Shown: positions 8,492 through 10,262 of the stretch, piece by piece
Position numbering within the stretch: the first letter of the stretch is position 1
Layout of the letters: each line of letters starts with the position of its first letter
Assembly (NCBI GenBank): GCA_007128865.1
Contig: SKWP01000487.1
Span: forward strand, 1-10,262
Direction of reading: 5' to 3'
Length of the DNA: 10,262 bases
Source: Paracoccaceae bacterium
GTDB lineage: Bacteria; Pseudomonadota; Alphaproteobacteria; Rhodobacterales; Rhodobacteraceae
Translations under genes and position numbers: made by a program
Notes under the pieces: model-generated
The model's database searches: none
What the model was told of the DNA's origin: nothing
What the model saw: the letters and a program-made list of their open reading frames with translations, nothing else

Positions 8492-9850
8492 ATGACTGAC
8501 GGAACGCTGACGCTGATAATCTCGCTGACCGCAACGGGGCTGTTCATCCTCGGTGTGCCGATCTTTCTGATCATCGGCCTGTGGGTCGTGGCCATGAGCT
8601 TTGTGGTCGACATCACCCTGACCAACGTGGGCTTTGCCTTCTCGGCGGTGTTCACCACCTCCTTTGCGCTGCTGTCGATGCCGCTGTTCATCCTCACCGG
8701 CGACCTGATCAACCGTTCGGGCATCGCGCACCGGATGTCGGCCTTTGCCTATTCCTGTCTGGGCTGGCTGCGCGGCGGGCTGGGGATGGCCAGCATCGGC
8801 GCCTGCGGCATGTTCGCGGCGATCTCGGGCTCCAACTCGGCCACCACGGCGACCATCGGCGGCATGATGCACCCGCGCATGGTCAAGAACGGCTATGACC
8901 CGCGCTTTTCGGCGGCCACCATCGGCGCCGGCGGCACGGTGGGCATCATCATCCCGCCGTCGATCATCTTCATCGTCTACGGCTTCCTGATGAATCTTTC
9001 GATCACCGACCTGTTCCTGGCCGGGATCATTCCGGGTGTGCTCATGGTCATGGCGATGCAGATCACCTGCTGGATCGTCTGCCGCGTGAACGGCTGGGGG
9101 CATCTGATCCGCTACGAGATCAACCGCATGATCCGCACCGCCTTTGGCGCCTGGCTGGGCTTCTTTGCCATCGGACTGGTGCTATGGGGCATCTACACGG
9201 GCAAGTTTTCGCCCACCGAGGCCGCCGGTGTCACCGTGGGCTTTGTCATTGTGGTCGCGCTGCTGTCGCGCCCGTTCTACCTGCTGATCAATCGCGGCCA
9301 GTCCGAAAGCGAGGATCTTTCCCGCACCCCGGGCTGGACCGAAATGGTACTTGTCGAAGGCTTCCGGGTGCGCGACCTGCCCGAAGTGGTGCTGAACTCG
9401 GCGCGGATCGCCGGCATGCTGGCGCCGCTGATCGGCATTTCGGTGGTGATGCAGCAGATCCTTTCGCTGATGGGCGCCAAGGCCGCCATCGAAACCTTCC
9501 TGACCGGGATGGGCGGCTATTATGCGGTGCTGCTGATGGCGATGCTGTTCGTGTTCATCGCCGGGATGGTGCTGGAAAGCCTGCCCAACACGATCATCAT
9601 GGCACCGATCCTGGCGCCTATCGCCGCCGGTGTCGGTGTCGATCCGATCCACTTTGCGGTGGTGTTCCTGATCGGCGGTTCGATCGGCTTCATCACCCCG
9701 CCTTACGGGCTGAACCTGTATGTGGCCAGCGGGGTGACGGGGGTACCATATATGCGCCTGCTGCGCTATATCATCCCCTATCTGGTGGCGCTGATCCTGG
9801 TCTGGTTTGTCGTGGCATTCCTGCCTGTCCTGTCGCTCGCCCTTGTCTGA
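8492..9850 (+). CDS. dctM: TRAP transporter large permease, DctM family
   Basis: This 452-residue protein is the main transport subunit, with about a dozen hydrophobic segments. Family landmarks include MPLFILTGDLINRSG (63-77), SGSNSATTATIGG (112-124) with MMHPRM, IGAGGTVGIIIPPS (144-157), TEAAGV (242-247) and FITPPYGLNLY (400-410). It uses a sodium gradient to move solute delivered by DctP. ATG 8492 follows AGGGAACGGA just after the dctQ stop. Length exceeds the usual 425-430 because of a hydrophilic stretch at about 266-295 (with SESEDLSRTPGW) between two helices. The gene is in one operon with dctP and dctQ, and iclR follows after 44 bases. Confidence 0.95.
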   Translation: MTDGTLTLIISLTATGLFILGVPIFLIIGLWVVAMSFVVDITLTNVGFAFSAVFTTSFALLSMPLFILTGDLINRSGIAHRMSAFAYSCLGWLRGGLGMASIGACGMFAAISGSNSATTATIGGMMHPRMVKNGYDPRFSAATIGAGGTVGIIIPPSIIFIVYGFLMNLSITDLFLAGIIPGVLMVMAMQITCWIVCRVNGWGHLIRYEINRMIRTAFGAWLGFFAIGLVLWGIYTGKFSPTEAAGVTVGFVIVVALLSRPFYLLINRGQSESEDLSRTPGWTEMVLVEGFRVRDLPEVVLNSARIAGMLAPLIGISVVMQQILSLMGAKAAIETFLTGMGGYYAVLLMAMLFVFIAGMVLESLPNTIIMAPILAPIAAGVGVDPIHFAVVFLIGGSIGFITPPYGLNLYVASGVTGVPYMRLLRYIIPYLVALILVWFVVAFLPVLSLALV

Positions 9851-9882
9851 CAAAGCACCGCGGCCGGCAGCCGGAAACCGGG

Positions 9883-9887
9883 AAGGA
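9883..9887 (+). promoter_or_regulatory. Ribosome binding site of the IclR-family gene
   Basis: AAGGA, within GGGAAGGA, lies seven bases before ATG 9895 and fixes that start. I see no terminator or convincing promoter in the 44 bases after dctM. Read-through from the TRAP operon is therefore likely. Confidence 0.6.
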
Positions 9888-9894
9888 CACAAGT

Positions 9895-10262
9895 ATGGAC
9901 CCGCTTGGCGAACAGGGCCAATCCGGGGATCGGATTCCGACCACGCTGCGGCTGCTGGCGCTGCTGGAGGCGGTGGTGCATCGCGGCGCACCGGTAACCC
10001 CGGCCGACCTTGCCGAATCGACAGGGCTGCCGAAGGCAACGATCCACCGGTTGTTCCAGACCATGGAGACCGAAGGCTACCTTCAGCGCGAACCTGACGG
10101 GCGATCCTATTCGGTGGGCCTGCGCACCCGGCAGCTGGCAGCGGGCACGCTTTCGACCATGCGGGTGCGCACATCGCGGCTGGCGGTGATGCGGGCGCTG
10201 GCCAAGGACATCGGCGAAACCTGCAATCTGGTCATCCCCGACCGCGAGGCCATGGTCTATCT
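9895..10262 (+). CDS. IclR-family transcriptional regulator (partial, 3' cut)
   Basis: The reading frame from ATG 9895 stays open for 122 codons to the window end. Residues about 14-75 form an IclR winged helix: RIPTTLRLLALLEAVV opens the first helix, PADLAESTGLPKATIHRLFQ covers the helix-turn-helix (36-55), and the wing is REPDGRSYSVGLR (65-77). The start of the effector domain follows (ETCNLVIPDREAMVY at 108-122). The effector domain is mostly outside the window. Its place directly after dctM suggests it controls the TRAP operon and perhaps the divergent GMC gene; the dyad at 6357-6379 is a candidate site. Whether it activates or represses cannot be told from sequence. Confidence 0.88.
   Translation, partial: MDPLGEQGQSGDRIPTTLRLLALLEAVVHRGAPVTPADLAESTGLPKATIHRLFQTMETEGYLQREPDGRSYSVGLRTRQLAAGTLSTMRVRTSRLAVMRALAKDIGETCNLVIPDREAMVY

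Overview
The window is GC-rich (about two thirds G+C by eye) and bacterial. Its gene style is that of an alphaproteobacterium, most likely a Rhodobacterales or Roseobacter-type organism: a TRAP transporter, a catabolic histidinol-dehydrogenase paralogue, and short gaps between genes. The taxonomy is an inference. Coding density is high and the longest gap between genes is 216 bases (3394-3609), so no stretch over 300 bases lacks a gene. I see no rRNA, tRNA, CRISPR array or insertion sequence.

Layout. (1) 1-199, plus: the C-terminal tail of a DEAD-box RNA helicase, unrelated housekeeping sequence. (2) 3393 down to 265, minus: a three-gene catabolic operon of a histidinol-dehydrogenase-family enzyme (best reading HpsN), a short-chain dehydrogenase (HpsO-like) and a zinc-type medium-chain dehydrogenase (HpsP-like). 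The last two overlap by ATGA. (3) 3610-4659, plus: a divergent LacI-family repressor, separated from the operon by a control region with two LacI-type palindromes. (4) 6301 down to 4691, minus: a GMC flavoprotein oxidoreductase, convergent with the repressor. (5) 6435-9850, plus: a complete TRAP transporter (Tat-exported binding protein, small permease, large permease), divergent from the GMC gene across a 133-base control region that holds an AT-rich dyad. (6) 9895 to the window end, plus: the first 122 codons of an IclR-family regulator that probably ends the TRAP operon.

How the genes fit together. The trio of HDH-like, SDR and Zn-MDR enzymes next to a TRAP transporter matches the 2,3-dihydroxypropane-1-sulfonate (DHPS) module hpsNOP with TRAP uptake genes known from roseobacters. 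TRAP imports the anion, the SDR and MDR interconvert DHPS enantiomers through the 2-oxo compound, and HpsN oxidises the terminal alcohol to sulfolactate using two NAD+. The sulfolactate-cleaving genes (suyAB, slc, cuyA, xsc) are not in the window. The substrate is therefore inferred and another small diol or polyol acid is possible. The GMC flavoprotein and the pairing of LacI with IclR are not part of the minimal DHPS module as I know it, and are the most interesting additions. Two of the dehydrogenases also lack family-typical residues: the MDR keeps only one of four structural-zinc cysteines, and the SDR has His in place of the tetrad Asn.
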